64,000 nt of DNA from Actinomycetota bacterium (GTDB lineage: Bacteria > Actinomycetota > Actinomycetes > Mycobacteriales > Mycobacteriaceae): contig JAFDWN010000007.1 in NCBI GenBank assembly GCA_018268465.1, positions 146,256-210,255 of the forward strand, given 5' to 3'. Numbering within the stretch: position 1 is the first letter of the stretch; each line of letters opens with the position of its first letter. Position numbers and translations under genes: made by a program. Below the pieces are notes generated by a model, which saw only the letters and a list, made by a program, of their open reading frames with translations, did not search any database and was not told the origin of the DNA. Positions 25,901 to 35,135 of this stretch are shown here, piece after piece.

Positions 25901-26377
25901 ATGTCATCACGGTCAGCCGTCGCCCGCGCAGCCGTCGCCCCCGATCAGGTCGATGTGCGGGGTCCCCGCTTCGCGGCCTGGGTCACCACCGCGGTCCTGG
26001 TGGCCACTCTGCTGGTCTCGGCGTTCAGCCCGGCCGCGGCGGCGGTCATCCTCGGGGCGCAGGCTGTCGTGTTCGCCATCGGCGCGGCGCGCGGCCCGCG
26101 CCGCCATCCCTACGGGCTGGTTTTCGCCCGTTTCGTCGCGCCGCGGCTGGGTCCGGTCACCGAACGCGAACCCACACCGCCGCTGAAATTCGCTCAGCTG
26201 GTCGGCCTGCTGTTCGCGGTGGCCGGGGTCGCCGGATTCGCCGCGGGCTCGGCGATCACAGGTCAGGTCGCGACAGGTTTCGCCTTGTTCGCCGCGTTCC
26301 TCAACGCGGCCTTCGGCATCTGCCTCGGCTGTCAGCTCTATCCACTCTTCGCCCGGCTCCGCACCTCCCCTGCATAA
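25901..26377 (+). CDS. DUF4395 membrane protein of the sulfur operon
   Basis: A 158-residue protein with four membrane segments (about 26-45, 47-62, 100-118, 122-140), DUF4395 family. It has the conserved CLGCQLYPL near residue 145, whose two Cys could bind sulfur or metal. AGGAG lies 8-12 bp before the start. It is the first structural gene after the poly-Cys leader and lies 36 bp upstream of cysA2. A role in sulfur transfer or thiosulfate uptake is inferred from context. Confidence 0.85.
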   Translation: MSSRSAVARAAVAPDQVDVRGPRFAAWVTTAVLVATLLVSAFSPAAAAVILGAQAVVFAIGAARGPRRHPYGLVFARFVAPRLGPVTEREPTPPLKFAQLVGLLFAVAGVAGFAAGSAITGQVATGFALFAAFLNAAFGICLGCQLYPLFARLRTSPA

Positions 26378-26413
26378 CCCACCGATTACCAAGCAACCGA
26401 AAGGATTTCGTTC

Positions 26414-27247
26414 ATGGCTCGCTCCGACGTCCTGGTCTCTGCCGACTGGGCTGAGAGCAATCTCGCGACACCGAATACCGTCTTCGTCGAGGTTGACGAG
26501 GACACCTCCGCCTACGACGGGGGCCACATCGCCGGCGCCGTCAAGCTGGACTGGAAGACCGACCTGCAGGATCCGGTGCGCCGCGACTTCGTCGATGCCC
26601 AGCAGTTCTCCAAGCTCCTCTCGGAGCGCGGCATCGCCAACGACGACCAGGTGATCCTCTACGGCGGCAACAACAACTGGTTCGCCGCGTACGCGTACTG
26701 GTACTTCAAGCTGTACGGACACGACAACGTCAAGCTGCTCGACGGCGGACGCAAGAAGTGGGAGCTCGACGGGCGCCCGCTGTCCACCGACGCGGTCAGC
26801 CGCGCGGAGACGAGCTACAGCGCCAAGGACCCCGACAACACCATTCGCGCCTTCCGCGACGAGGTCATCGAGGCCATCAACGTCAAGAACCTGGTCGACG
26901 TCCGCTCCCCCGACGAGTTCTCCGGCAAGATCCTGGCACCGGCCCACCTGCCGCAGGAACAGAGCCAGCGACCCGGCCACATCCCCGGCGCGATCAACGT
27001 GCCGTGGAGCAAGGCGGCCAACGAGGACGGCACCTTCAAGTCGGATGCGGACCTGGCCACCCTGTACGCCGAGGCCGGCCTGGATGGCTCCAAGCAGACC
27101 ATCGCGTACTGCCGGATCGGCGAGCGGTCGTCGCATACGTGGTTCGTGTTGCGCGAACTCCTCGGCCACGAGGACGTGAAGAACTACGACGGCAGTTGGA
27201 CGGAATACGGCTCCCTGGTGGGCGCCCCGATCGAGTTGGGAAGTTGA
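26414..27247 (+). CDS. cysA2: thiosulfate sulfurtransferase (rhodanese) CysA2
   Basis: A 277-residue double rhodanese. The N-terminal domain is inactive-like; the C-terminal active loop is YCRIGERSS with catalytic Cys233, then HTW. It transfers sulfane sulfur from thiosulfate or mercaptopyruvate. Length equals the mycobacterial CysA2. GGATTT before ATG 26414 is a weak ribosome site. sseC follows 2 bp after the stop, so both are co-transcribed behind the poly-Cys leader peptide. Confidence 0.95.
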   Translation: MARSDVLVSADWAESNLATPNTVFVEVDEDTSAYDGGHIAGAVKLDWKTDLQDPVRRDFVDAQQFSKLLSERGIANDDQVILYGGNNNWFAAYAYWYFKLYGHDNVKLLDGGRKKWELDGRPLSTDAVSRAETSYSAKDPDNTIRAFRDEVIEAINVKNLVDVRSPDEFSGKILAPAHLPQEQSQRPGHIPGAINVPWSKAANEDGTFKSDADLATLYAEAGLDGSKQTIAYCRIGERSSHTWFVLRELLGHEDVKNYDGSWTEYGSLVGAPIELGS

Positions 27248-27249
27248 TT

Positions 27250-27552
27250 ATGTGCTCTGCCCCGAAACAGGGTCTGACCCTGCCTTCGAACGTCGACCTG
27301 GAAAAGGAGACGGTGATCACCGGACGGGTGGTCGACGGTTCCGGTCAGGCCGTCGGTGGCGCATTCGTGCGGCTGCTGGATTCATCGGACGAGTTCACCG
27401 CCGAGGTCGTCGCATCGGCCACCGGTGACTTCCGGTTCTTCGCCGCCCCCGGCAAGTGGACCGTGCGCGCCCTGTCCAAGGTCGGCAACGGCGACGCCGT
27501 GGTGGCTCCGTCCGGCGCGGGCATCCACGAGGTCGACGTCAAGGTCGCCTGA
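27250..27552 (+). CDS. sseC: SseC (DUF1416) sulfur-operon protein
   Basis: A 100-residue beta-rich protein of the DUF1416/SseC family, with the pattern VITGRVVDGSGQAVGGAFVRLLD, a carboxypeptidase-regulatory-like fold. Always paired with cysA2 in mycobacteria. Exact biochemical role is not known; a partner of the rhodanese is likely. The ATG at 27250 is 2 bp after the cysA2 stop. A 60-bp palindromic repeat, 20 bp beyond its stop, could be its terminator. Confidence 0.9.
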   Translation: MCSAPKQGLTLPSNVDLEKETVITGRVVDGSGQAVGGAFVRLLDSSDEFTAEVVASATGDFRFFAAPGKWTVRALSKVGNGDAVVAPSGAGIHEVDVKVA

Positions 27553-27572
27553 TCTGACCCTCCCCCACCCCG

Positions 27573-27632
27573 GCGAGCGTGCGTGTCTGCAGGCGCCACG
27601 CCGAGCAAAAGTGAGATATCACGCACGCTCGC
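27573..27632. repeat. 60-bp palindromic dispersed repeat, copy 1
   Basis: Perfect 13-bp arms, gcgagcgtgcgtg (27573-27585) and cacgcacgctcgc (27620-27632), enclose 34 nt. A second copy, same length and layout with shared core words (cacgcc, gcaaa), lies at 47557-47616. Both copies lie at gene ends. It could act as terminator, as RNA element or as a mobile palindrome. Confidence 0.75.
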
Positions 27633-27669
27633 GGGGGTGATCGGGTCGGTCTCACCCCCTCACACGAAC

Positions 27670-27675
27670 TAGACT
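27670..27675 (+). promoter_or_regulatory. -10 box for leaderless small membrane protein
   Basis: TAGACT fits the TANNNT -10 element and lies 7 bp before the GTG at 27683, so the transcript would start on the start codon, separate from the sseC operon and beyond the palindrome. Confidence 0.6.
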
Positions 27676-27682
27676 CATCACC

Positions 27683-27781
27683 GTGGTGCTCTTCTTCGAG
27701 ATCCTTCTCGTCGCGGCCGTCGTGTTGATCACGTGGTTCGCGCTGTACGCGTTGTACCGCCTCGTCACCGACGAGTCGTGA
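27683..27781 (+). CDS. 32-residue membrane peptide coupled to nitrobindin gene
   Basis: GTG at 27683 opens [18 protein letters not shown] and continues through [13 protein letters not shown] to the stop at 27781. It is a single-membrane-segment peptide with a short charged C-terminus. Its stop overlaps the GTG of the following gene (GTGA), so it couples translation of the nitrobindin-like gene. The leaderless -10 box supports it. I know no function; it could anchor or regulate its neighbour, or serve only to start translation. Confidence 0.7.
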   Translation: MVLFFEILLVAAVVLITWFALYALYRLVTDES

Positions 27782-28434
27782 CGTCCGACGACGGTCAGTC
27801 CATCGCTGGTTCGGGCGATCGTGCCGTCGCGGCCGCTGCCGAACGCGCCAGGGTCACGGCCACGCGCAACATCCCGGTCTTCGCCGATCTGCCGCTACCC
27901 GCCGACACCGCCAATCTGCGTGAGGGCGTCGACCTCAACGACGCGCTGCTCGCGCTGCTGCCGCTGGTCGGCGTCTGGCGCGGCGAAGGCGAAGGCCGCG
28001 GTACGCACGGCGATTACCGCTTCGGCCAGCAGATCATCGTCTCCCACGACGGCGGCGACTATCTGAACTGGGAAGCCCGGTCCTGGCGATTGGACGAATC
28101 CGGCGACTACGACGCCCCCGGTCTGCGTGAGACCGGCTACTGGCGCTTCGTCAACGATCCGGCGGATCCGTCCGAATCGCAGGCCATCGAACTGCTGCTG
28201 GCCCACTCCGCGGGTTATGTCGAATTGTTCTACGGCAGCCCCAGGAACCAGTCGTCGTGGGAGCTGGTCACCGACGCCCTGGCCCGCAGCAAGTCGGGTG
28301 TGCTGGTGGGCGGCGCCAAGCGGCTCTACGGCATCGTCGAGGGCGGCGACCTCGCCTACGTCGAAGAGCGGGTCGACGCCGACGGCGGGCTCGTCCCGCA
28401 TCTGTCGGCACGTCTTGCGCGGTTCGCCGGCTAG
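27778..28434 (+). CDS. nitrobindin-like heme-binding beta-barrel
   Basis: A 218-residue protein corresponding to Rv0813c in order. The core [21 protein letters not shown] (about 60-80) and the late [10 protein letters not shown] pattern match the THAP4/nitrobindin fold, a ten-stranded barrel that binds heme and reacts with nitric oxide or peroxynitrite. The N-terminal 45 residues are variable. The GTG at 27778 overlaps the 32-aa gene; the stop overlaps the lipoprotein start (TAGTG). All three genes appear to form an operon. Confidence 0.88.
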   Translation: MTSDDGQSIAGSGDRAVAAAAERARVTATRNIPVFADLPLPADTANLREGVDLNDALLALLPLVGVWRGEGEGRGTHGDYRFGQQIIVSHDGGDYLNWEARSWRLDESGDYDAPGLRETGYWRFVNDPADPSESQAIELLLAHSAGYVELFYGSPRNQSSWELVTDALARSKSGVLVGGAKRLYGIVEGGDLAYVEERVDADGGLVPHLSARLARFAG

Positions 28435-28694
28435 TGCGCCCACTGTGCTGCGCCGCGCTGATCGCCGCGGCGGGATTGCTCGCGGGGTGTTCATCGACCG
28501 CCCCCGCACCCGAGCCGTCGCCGACATCCGATACCGCGCCCGCCTCCGGTCACGGCGCGCTGGCCCAGTGTCTCTCCGAGCACGGGGTGCCGGCCGCGCC
28601 CGGCCCGTCGGCGGGTCCACCGCCCGGCGTCGACGCCGCCACGTGGGACGACGCCATGCGGGCGTGTTCGACACTGGCACCCGGTCCCGCCTGA
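28434..28694 (+). CDS. small lipoprotein
   Basis: An 86-residue lipoprotein: signal CCAALIAAAGLLAGC with lipobox LAGC (Cys 19), a Pro/Ser/Thr linker, then a short domain with two Cys (QCLSEHGVP and RACSTLAP) that may form a disulfide. No family function is known to me. GTG start overlaps the nitrobindin stop. It ends 28 bp before the convergent transporter gene. Confidence 0.75.
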   Translation: MRPLCCAALIAAAGLLAGCSSTAPAPEPSPTSDTAPASGHGALAQCLSEHGVPAAPGPSAGPPPGVDAATWDDAMRACSTLAPGPA

Positions 28695-28721
28695 TCGGAC
28701 CCATTCCCGCCGCCGTGGCGA

Positions 28722-29458
<737 letters not shown>

Positions 29459-29462
<4 letters not shown>

Positions 29463-30298
29463 AGCGCACCCTGCCTGGTCGCGGCGCGGCGCGCCACCCA
29501 GTCGGCGAGCCGCGCCGACGGCACCGCCAGCGCCACGAACAGCAGACCGGCCAGCACGTAGGGAGTGAAGTTGTAGGTGGTGGCGGACTGGATCTGGGCG
29601 GCGCGCACGGCGTCGACGGCGCCGAGAACCGAGATCAGCCCGCAGTCCTTCTGCAGCGCCACGAAGTCGTTGAGCAGCGCCGGTGTGACCCGCCGGATCG
29701 CCTGCGGCAGCACCACCACCCGCATCGTGCGCCGGTGATTGAGGCCCAGGGATCTCGCGGCCATCAACTGCGACGGGTGGACCGATTCGATGCCTGCACG
29801 GATGACCTCGGCGACGTAGGCGGAATACACCAGCACCAGCGCCACCGTGCCCAGGATGACCGGGCTGGTCGGGATCCCGGCCAGCCGCAGGCCCGGCAGC
29901 CCGAATCCGACCAGGTACAAGCAGATCAGCAGCGGCAGGCCGCGGAAGAAGTCGACATAGCCGATCGTCAGCGCACGGACGGGAAACCACACGGGCCCGC
30001 GCAGGGTGCGCAGCAGCGCCAGGCCCAGGCCGATGACCAGAACCAACACCGAGGCGACGGCCAGCACCCGCAGGTTCAACCACAGCCCGCTCAGCAGCGC
30101 GGGCAGGCTGTCCCATCCGATGCGCAGGTTGAAGAACGATTCGCGCACCCGGGGCCAGCCCGGCGCCGATGTGACGCCCAGGAACAGGACCGTCGCGAAT
30201 ACGACGGTCGATGCCAGCGCGACCAGGGTGGAGCGCCGCGCCTTGCGCCGCCGGTAGGCGTGCCGGTCCAGCGCCGGCGTCGTCACCGGTCCCGTCAC
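29459..30298 (-). CDS. polar amino-acid ABC transporter permease
   Basis: A 279-residue permease of the HisM/GlnP group with five or six membrane segments and the coupling loop AARSLGLNHRRTMRVVVLPQA. The early PALLSGLWLNLRVLAVASVLVL is typical of the first conserved permease segment. The GTG at 30298 overlaps the binding-protein stop. Longer in-frame starts overlap the neighbour and are rejected. Usually such permeases form homodimers, so a second is not needed. Confidence 0.92.
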
Positions 30299-31155
30299 GA
30301 GAGGAACGGCGCCGCTCCCGGACCGGCCAGCCATTCCTTCTGCAGCCGGAACAGGACCCCGTCGTCGCCGAGTTCGTCGACCGCTTCGGATACGCACGCC
30401 GTCAACGGGCTGCCCTTGTCCAACACCATCCCGAACTGTTCGTCGGCGCCCGGATGCGGAGGCAGCTGACCGATGATCCGGGAGTCCGGTATCTCCGTCT
30501 GCACGGCGAATGCGGTCGGCAGGTCGAGTACCAGCACGTCGATCTGGCCCGCGATCAGGGCGGCCTTCGCGTCGTCGTTGGTGTTGTACACCCGGACCTC
30601 CCGGTCACCGGCGACGTTCTTGGCGGCCTCGTAGCTCGTGGTGCCCACCTGCGCGCCCAGCTGCACGTCTGCCAAACCCGCGACGGTGTTCACCGAGGCC
30701 GCCGGCGACGTCGGTGTGGTGAGGAACGCCTGGGTGACGTTGAAGTAGGGCGACGAGAAGTCGACGGCCTTCTTGCGTTCGTCGGTGATGGAGAACTGGG
30801 ACAGGTTCGCGTCGAACGTCTTCGGGCCCGGTGCGATGGCGGCGTTGAACGGTACCCGGACCCATCGCACGTCCTCGCGGGCATAGCCGAGTTTCTCGGC
30901 GACCGCGTACGCCACTGCCGACTCGTAACCCTGCCCGTTCTCCGGCTGGTTGTTGATGAACCACGGCTGGTATGCCGGGTCGTCGGTGGCGTAGGTGAAC
31001 ACGCCGGGTGTCAGGGTGGACAGCGAGTCTTTCTGGCACGACTGCGGCGATGCCGAAGTGGGTGGGCCGGCCTCGTCGGTGGGCGCGCAGGCGGACAATG
31101 CCGCGATCGCACCGACGGTCAGGGTCACAAGGATCGCAGAGGGGCGCATGGCCAC
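30295..31155 (-). CDS. polar amino-acid-binding lipoprotein
   Basis: A 286-residue solute-binding protein. The signal peptide ends with lipobox LSAC (Cys 23); the mature part is of the glutamine/histidine-binding type (FDANLSQFSITDERKKAVDFSSPYF). The residue pattern does not fix the amino acid. The start is a GTG at 31155, with an ATG two codons later. It heads the operon behind a 325-nt region with strong RNA structure, so expression may be controlled in the leader. Confidence 0.92.
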   Translation of the reverse strand: MAMRPSAILVTLTVGAIAALSACAPTDEAGPPTSASPQSCQKDSLSTLTPGVFTYATDDPAYQPWFINNQPENGQGYESAVAYAVAEKLGYAREDVRWVRVPFNAAIAPGPKTFDANLSQFSITDERKKAVDFSSPYFNVTQAFLTTPTSPAASVNTVAGLADVQLGAQVGTTSYEAAKNVAGDREVRVYNTNDDAKAALIAGQIDVLVLDLPTAFAVQTEIPDSRIIGQLPPHPGADEQFGMVLDKGSPLTACVSEAVDELGDDGVLFRLQKEWLAGPGAAPFLS

Positions 31156-31231
31156 GCATCATCGCGCACCTCGGCGGGTCCCGCCACGGAAAAGCGCCGG
31201 ATGAGTCGATCGGCGGGGTGCGGATATGGAG

Positions 31232-31372
31232 CGGCCCCCGAGCCTTAGCTCCTGGTCGGACAAGACCGAGAGGCTCGGGGGCCGGGTGACTGCCGGGAAT
31301 TCGCCAGCGCGCGCGGTTGCTTGAGCGCGTCGAGATGCCACGCGAAAACTCCCGGTGCTGCTAGCGGGCAGC
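31232..31372 (-). ncRNA. structured 5' leader of the amino-acid transporter operon, riboswitch/attenuator candidate
   Basis: Read on the - strand toward the gene, three elements follow. A small hairpin pairs 31368-31372 with 31357-31361. A long stem joins 31342-31355 to 31293-31304 (CCGGGA paired with TCCCGG, plus inner pairs) around a GC-rich inner hairpin with loop TCAAGCAACC. Last comes a 13-bp stem, 31232-31244 with 31272-31284, enclosing a ggtc/gacc hairpin. The last could be an expression platform about 80 nt before the binding-protein start. Upstream, 31411-31418 carries a perfect AAGGAGGT without an obvious gene. The rest of 31156-31480 holds no gene. I could not match it to a known riboswitch class. 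Confidence 0.5.
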
Positions 31373-31480
31373 CACCTCACATGTCCATACGTCAATCAAT
31401 TTGTCGGACCACCTCCTTCCCTGTGTACGAGCGACCGTACCCGCGCCTGGGCGTGCCGACAACCGATTTCCGTTGCGCGT

Positions 31481-32377
31481 TCAGCGATCGCAGACGATGG
31501 CGGCCTCGACGAGCTCCGAAATCTCGGCCGCGAGTGGTGCAGCCCGTAGCAGTGCTCCGTCGAGGGTATGCACACGCGCGGCCAAGGTGATGCTCGACAC
31601 GAGCCAAACACCTTGCGCGGCAACGAGATCTGAAATACGCAGGGCGCGGTAGTCGCAGTCGTAGCCCTTGTTGCGGGCCACCTCGAACAGCGCCTGCTGG
31701 GTGGTGCCCCGCAGGATCGGGTACCACGGCGGCGGGGTGAGCAGGCAGGTATTCGCGCCGTCCTCACCGTCGGTCGCGATGACCACCGTCGAGCGGGGCC
31801 CTTCGAGGATGTAGCCGTCCGAACTGACGAAGATAACGTCGCCGGCGCCCTGCTGCTCGGCGTGGCGCAGCGCGGCCATGTTCACCGCGTAGGACAGCGT
31901 CTTGGCGCCGGCCAACAGCCAGGGCATGTCCGAGGTGCCGTCGGCGGACAATCCGCGGCCCAGGGTCAGTGCCGCCACGCCCTCGCGGCGCGCGGCACCC
32001 ACCCGGGCCGGCAGCGCCCCGACGGTGACGAACGCGGTGGGCGGACCGCCGCTCTCGCGACCGCGGCTGTAGACCAGTCGCAGCGCACCCTCGCGGCCGT
32101 CGCGGCCGGCGCCGTCGAGCCACCGGGCCGCGGCCGTCTCGGCGGCCATCCGCCAGCGCCCGGTGTCCGGGTCGGGCAGCTCGGTCATCTTCGCGGAGTG
32201 GACCAGCCGGCGCAGATGCGCGTCCAGCAGACACGGCCGGCCGTCGCGGACCAACACCGTCTCGAAGATGCCGTCGCCGCGCACGGCGGCCAGATCGTCG
32301 GCGTAGAGCAGCGGCTCACACGGATCGTGGGACGTACCGTCGAGCGTGACCACGACACCTGGTTGGCCTGCCATCAT
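31481..32377 (-). CDS. pabC: aminodeoxychorismate lyase PabC
   Basis: A 298-residue fold-type IV PLP enzyme that makes 4-aminobenzoate for folate. The PLP-Lys lies in LAGAKTLSYAVNM; the N-terminal YADDLAAVRGDGIFET and the late GPRSTVVIAT and PILRGTTQQAL segments fit the family. Order matches Rv0812. The transporter operon is downstream on the same strand, separated by the structured leader. Two in-frame ATGs start the reading (32377 and 32374); the first is used. Confidence 0.9.
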   Translation of the reverse strand: MMAGQPGVVVTLDGTSHDPCEPLLYADDLAAVRGDGIFETVLVRDGRPCLLDAHLRRLVHSAKMTELPDPDTGRWRMAAETAAARWLDGAGRDGREGALRLVYSRGRESGGPPTAFVTVGALPARVGAARREGVAALTLGRGLSADGTSDMPWLLAGAKTLSYAVNMAALRHAEQQGAGDVIFVSSDGYILEGPRSTVVIATDGEDGANTCLLTPPPWYPILRGTTQQALFEVARNKGYDCDYRALRISDLVAAQGVWLVSSITLAARVHTLDGALLRAAPLAAEISELVEAAIVCDR

Positions 32378-32454
32378 GGGACCTCAGCGTAGCCGGGCCC
32401 GGGCGTCCCGAGCCGACGCGGCCGGGCGCTCAGCGCTGATCGTACAGTTGGCAT

Positions 32455-33528
32455 ATGTCAGCAGTTCCCGCGCCAGAAGGCGGTCCCGACGCCGGCGCCG
32501 TGTGGCACTACGGCGATCCGTTCGGCGAACAACGGGCGGCCGCCCTCGACGCCGTCGTGGTCGACCGGTCCCATCGTGCCGCCCTCACCCTCACCGGCGG
32601 TGACCGCCGCACATGGCTGCACAGCATCTCCACCCAGCACGTCAGTGACCTGCCCGACGGGGCGGTCACCCAGAATCTCAGCCTGGACGGGCAGGGACGT
32701 GTCGAAGATCACTGGATTCAGACCCAGCTCGACGACACCACGTATCTGGACACCGAGCCGTGGCGGGGTGGACCGCTGCTGTCGTTCCTGCGCAAGATGG
32801 TGTTCTGGGCCGATGTGCAGGTAGAACCGGCCGATCACGCGGTGTTGTCCCTGGTGGGCCCGAAGGTCGCCGACACGCCGGTGCTCGATGCCGCCGGTCT
32901 GAGTTCACTACCCGCTGAATCCACGGCCGTCGCTCTGCCCGGGGGCGGGTTTGCGCGGCGGATGCCCGGGGCGGCTGCGGAACTCGACCTGGTTGTTCCC
33001 ACCGATCGGGCGGGGGACGCGCGTGCGCGCCTGACCGCCGCCGGGGTCCGCCCGGCAGGTGTCTGGGCGTACGAGGCGCACCGGGTGGCGGCGCATCGCG
33101 CGCGCCTCGGCGTGGACACCGACGACCGCACGATCCCCCACGAGGTGGGCTGGATCGGTCCGGCCGTCCACCTCGACAAGGGCTGCTATCGGGGGCAGGA
33201 GACTGTCGCACGCGTCCACAACCTGGGAAAACCGCCGCGGATGCTGGTTCTGTTGCATCTGGACGGCTCGGTGGAACGCCCCGTCACCGGTGATCCGGTT
33301 CTGGCGGGCGGTCGCACCGTCGGCCGGCTCGGCACCGTCGTCGACCACGTCGACTTCGGCCCGATCGCCTTGGCGTTGGTCAAGCGCGGCCTGCCCGCCG
33401 ATACCGAGTTGACCACCGGCGGCGAGCATCCGGTCAGCGCGGCGATCGATCCAGAATCGATGCCCGCCGCCGATGTCACGGGCGCCGGACGGCTGGCCGT
33501 CGAGCGCCTGCGGGGCGGTGCACGGTGA
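32455..33528 (+). CDS. ygfZ: folate-binding YgfZ-family protein
   Basis: A 357-residue glycine-cleavage T-like protein. The signature KGCYRGQETVARVHNLGKPPR (about 240-260), with conserved Cys242, defines YgfZ, which uses folate to help repair or assemble Fe-S proteins. The N-terminal TGGDRRTWLHSISTQHVSDL is also typical. It is divergent from pabC, a folate gene. Start ATG at 32455. Order matches Rv0811c. Confidence 0.88.
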   Translation: MSAVPAPEGGPDAGAVWHYGDPFGEQRAAALDAVVVDRSHRAALTLTGGDRRTWLHSISTQHVSDLPDGAVTQNLSLDGQGRVEDHWIQTQLDDTTYLDTEPWRGGPLLSFLRKMVFWADVQVEPADHAVLSLVGPKVADTPVLDAAGLSSLPAESTAVALPGGGFARRMPGAAAELDLVVPTDRAGDARARLTAAGVRPAGVWAYEAHRVAAHRARLGVDTDDRTIPHEVGWIGPAVHLDKGCYRGQETVARVHNLGKPPRMLVLLHLDGSVERPVTGDPVLAGGRTVGRLGTVVDHVDFGPIALALVKRGLPADTELTTGGEHPVSAAIDPESMPAADVTGAGRLAVERLRGGAR

Positions 33529-33674
33529 GCTGAGGACGGCGACGCGCGCCCGACGGTGGCCATGCCAGCACACCGCTGCCGGGCACGGTAAAGTGTTGGC
33601 AGGATATTGATGACACACAGATCGGAGCCGCCTGTTAAATGGGCCGCTCCGTTATTGCGCGAGGGGGTTCCCCC

Positions 33675-33845
33675 ATGGGCCGCGGCCGGGCTAAGGCGAA
33701 GCAGACCAAGGTTGCTCGTGAGTTGAAGTACAGCTCACCGCAAACCGATTTCGAGCGGCTTCAGCGCGAGCTGTCGGGTGCTCCCGACAGCGACGCCATG
33801 AACGGCGCCGACGACTGGACTGACGAGGACGACTGGCGGCGCTGA
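33675..33845 (+). CDS. DUF3073 small basic protein
   Basis: A 56-residue protein that begins MGRGRAKAKQTKVARELKY and ends in an acidic tail, the conserved DUF3073 pattern of actinobacteria (Rv0810c). The ATG at 33675 follows GAGGGGG by 7 bp; an earlier in-frame ATG at 33639 adds 12 poor residues. Function unknown, strongly conserved next to purM. It ends 28 bp from the purM stop in convergent orientation. Confidence 0.85.
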   Translation: MGRGRAKAKQTKVARELKYSSPQTDFERLQRELSGAPDSDAMNGADDWTDEDDWRR

Positions 33846-33873
33846 CGCCGCCTCCCGGGCCCGGCGACTCTTC

Positions 33874-34962
33874 TCAGAATCGCGGGTGCTGCCCCACGAG
33901 TTCTGCTCGTGGGGCGTCCTTGCCGCCCTTCATGACGGTGCCGAGCGTCCAGCAGGTCAGGTGTCGTGCGGTCAGGATCGCCAGCGCGCGGTCGGTGTCC
34001 TCCGGGGCGACGACGGCGACCATGCCGACGCCCATGTTGAACGTCTTCTCCATCTCCGCGCGGTCGATGCGGCCCCGCTGGGCGATCATCTGGAACACCG
34101 GCGCCGGGGTCCACGTGCCGCGGTCCAGTTCGGCATAGAGACCGACGGGGATGACGCGACCCAGGTTGCCCGCCAGGCCGCCGCCGGTGACGTGGCAGAA
34201 GGTCCGGACCTGCGTTTCGGCGGCCAGGGCCAGGCAGTCCTTGGCATAGATCCGGGTCGGCTCCAGCAGCTCCTCACCCAGGGTGCGGCCGAACTCCTCG
34301 ACATGGCCGGCCAGGTTCATCCGGTCGATCTCGAGTAGCACCTTGCGGGCCAGCGAGTAGCCGTTGGAGTGCAGGCCACTGGCGGCCATCGCGATGACCA
34401 CGTCGCCGGGTCGGACGCGCTCAGGACCCAGCACGTCGTCGGCTTCGACGACGCCGACGCCGGTGGCCGAGATGTCGTAGTGGTCGGGTGCCATCAGGCC
34501 GGGGTGTTCGGCGGTCTCACCGCCCAGCAGGGCGCAACCGGCGATGACGCATCCGTTGGCGATGCCGGAGACCAGCTCACTGACCCGTTCGGGGACGGTG
34601 CGGCCGACGGCGATGTAGTCCTGGAGGAACAGCGGCTCGGCGCCGCACACCACCAGGTCGTCGACGACCATGGCCACCAGATCCAGCCCGACGGTGTCGT
34701 GCTTGTCCATGGCCTGCGCCACGGCCAGCTTGGTGCCGACTCCGTCGGTCGAGGAGGCCAGCAGCGGCTCCCGATAGCCGCCCCGCAGTGCGAATAGGCC
34801 GGCGAACCCGCCAAGGCCGCCGCGCACCTCGGGCCGGGTGGCTTTCTTGGCCAGTGGTTTGAACAATTCGACGGCGCGGTCACCCGCCTCGATGTCCACA
34901 CCGGCTGATGCGTAGGAGATGCCGTACTGCTCGGCCTGCGCTCCGTCGCCGCTCATCGACAT
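33874..34962 (-). CDS. purM: phosphoribosylformylglycinamidine cyclo-ligase PurM
   Basis: A 362-residue enzyme that closes the imidazole ring to make AIR in purine synthesis. Motifs: ISYASAGVDIEAGDRAVE, STDGVGTKL, and GGETAEHPG for ATP binding, and the late CHVTGGGLAGNL. The start is the ATG at 34962 with a second two codons later; longer frames in this strand overlap a gene-free area. Downstream of purF on the same strand, separated by 173 bp with nothing clear in it. Confidence 0.97.
   Translation of the reverse strand: MSMSGDGAQAEQYGISYASAGVDIEAGDRAVELFKPLAKKATRPEVRGGLGGFAGLFALRGGYREPLLASSTDGVGTKLAVAQAMDKHDTVGLDLVAMVVDDLVVCGAEPLFLQDYIAVGRTVPERVSELVSGIANGCVIAGCALLGGETAEHPGLMAPDHYDISATGVGVVEADDVLGPERVRPGDVVIAMAASGLHSNGYSLARKVLLEIDRMNLAGHVEEFGRTLGEELLEPTRIYAKDCLALAAETQVRTFCHVTGGGLAGNLGRVIPVGLYAELDRGTWTPAPVFQMIAQRGRIDRAEMEKTFNMGVGMVAVVAPEDTDRALAILTARHLTCWTLGTVMKGGKDAPRAELVGQHPRF
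33891..33915. terminator. stem-loop in the 3' end of purM
   Basis: Ten perfect base pairs join gccccacgag (33891-33900) to ctcgtggggc (33906-33915) with a 5-nt loop. It lies inside the last codons of purM, beyond the end of the convergent DUF3073 gene, and could stop transcription from the + strand without extra space. Confidence 0.5.
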
Positions 34963-35135
34963 TCTCTGTTCGCTGACCCCTCGCTCATCGCGCCCAAGGC
35001 TACCGGTCCCGCCGAGAGAAGCGCATCCGCTCCTCGCACCGGCGTCTCCGCGCGGCACCCAGCCGACAGCGCGGCACCGGCACACTGCCGCGGCGCGCAG
35101 GTCGGCGCGCGCCTGAGGGAGGGTCGGGGCGGCCG

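Noticed and set aside
31159-31395. 78-residue open frame on the - strand in the transporter leader
   Set aside because: It coincides with strong RNA stems, has no clear ribosome site next to its start, and stops before the transporter gene; I consider the region a structured leader. Conservation at codon level would change this.
33609-33722. 37-residue + frame starting before the DUF3073 gene
   Set aside because: It overlaps the DUF3073 gene in another frame, has Arg/Pro/Leu-rich shadow composition, and no clear ribosome site.
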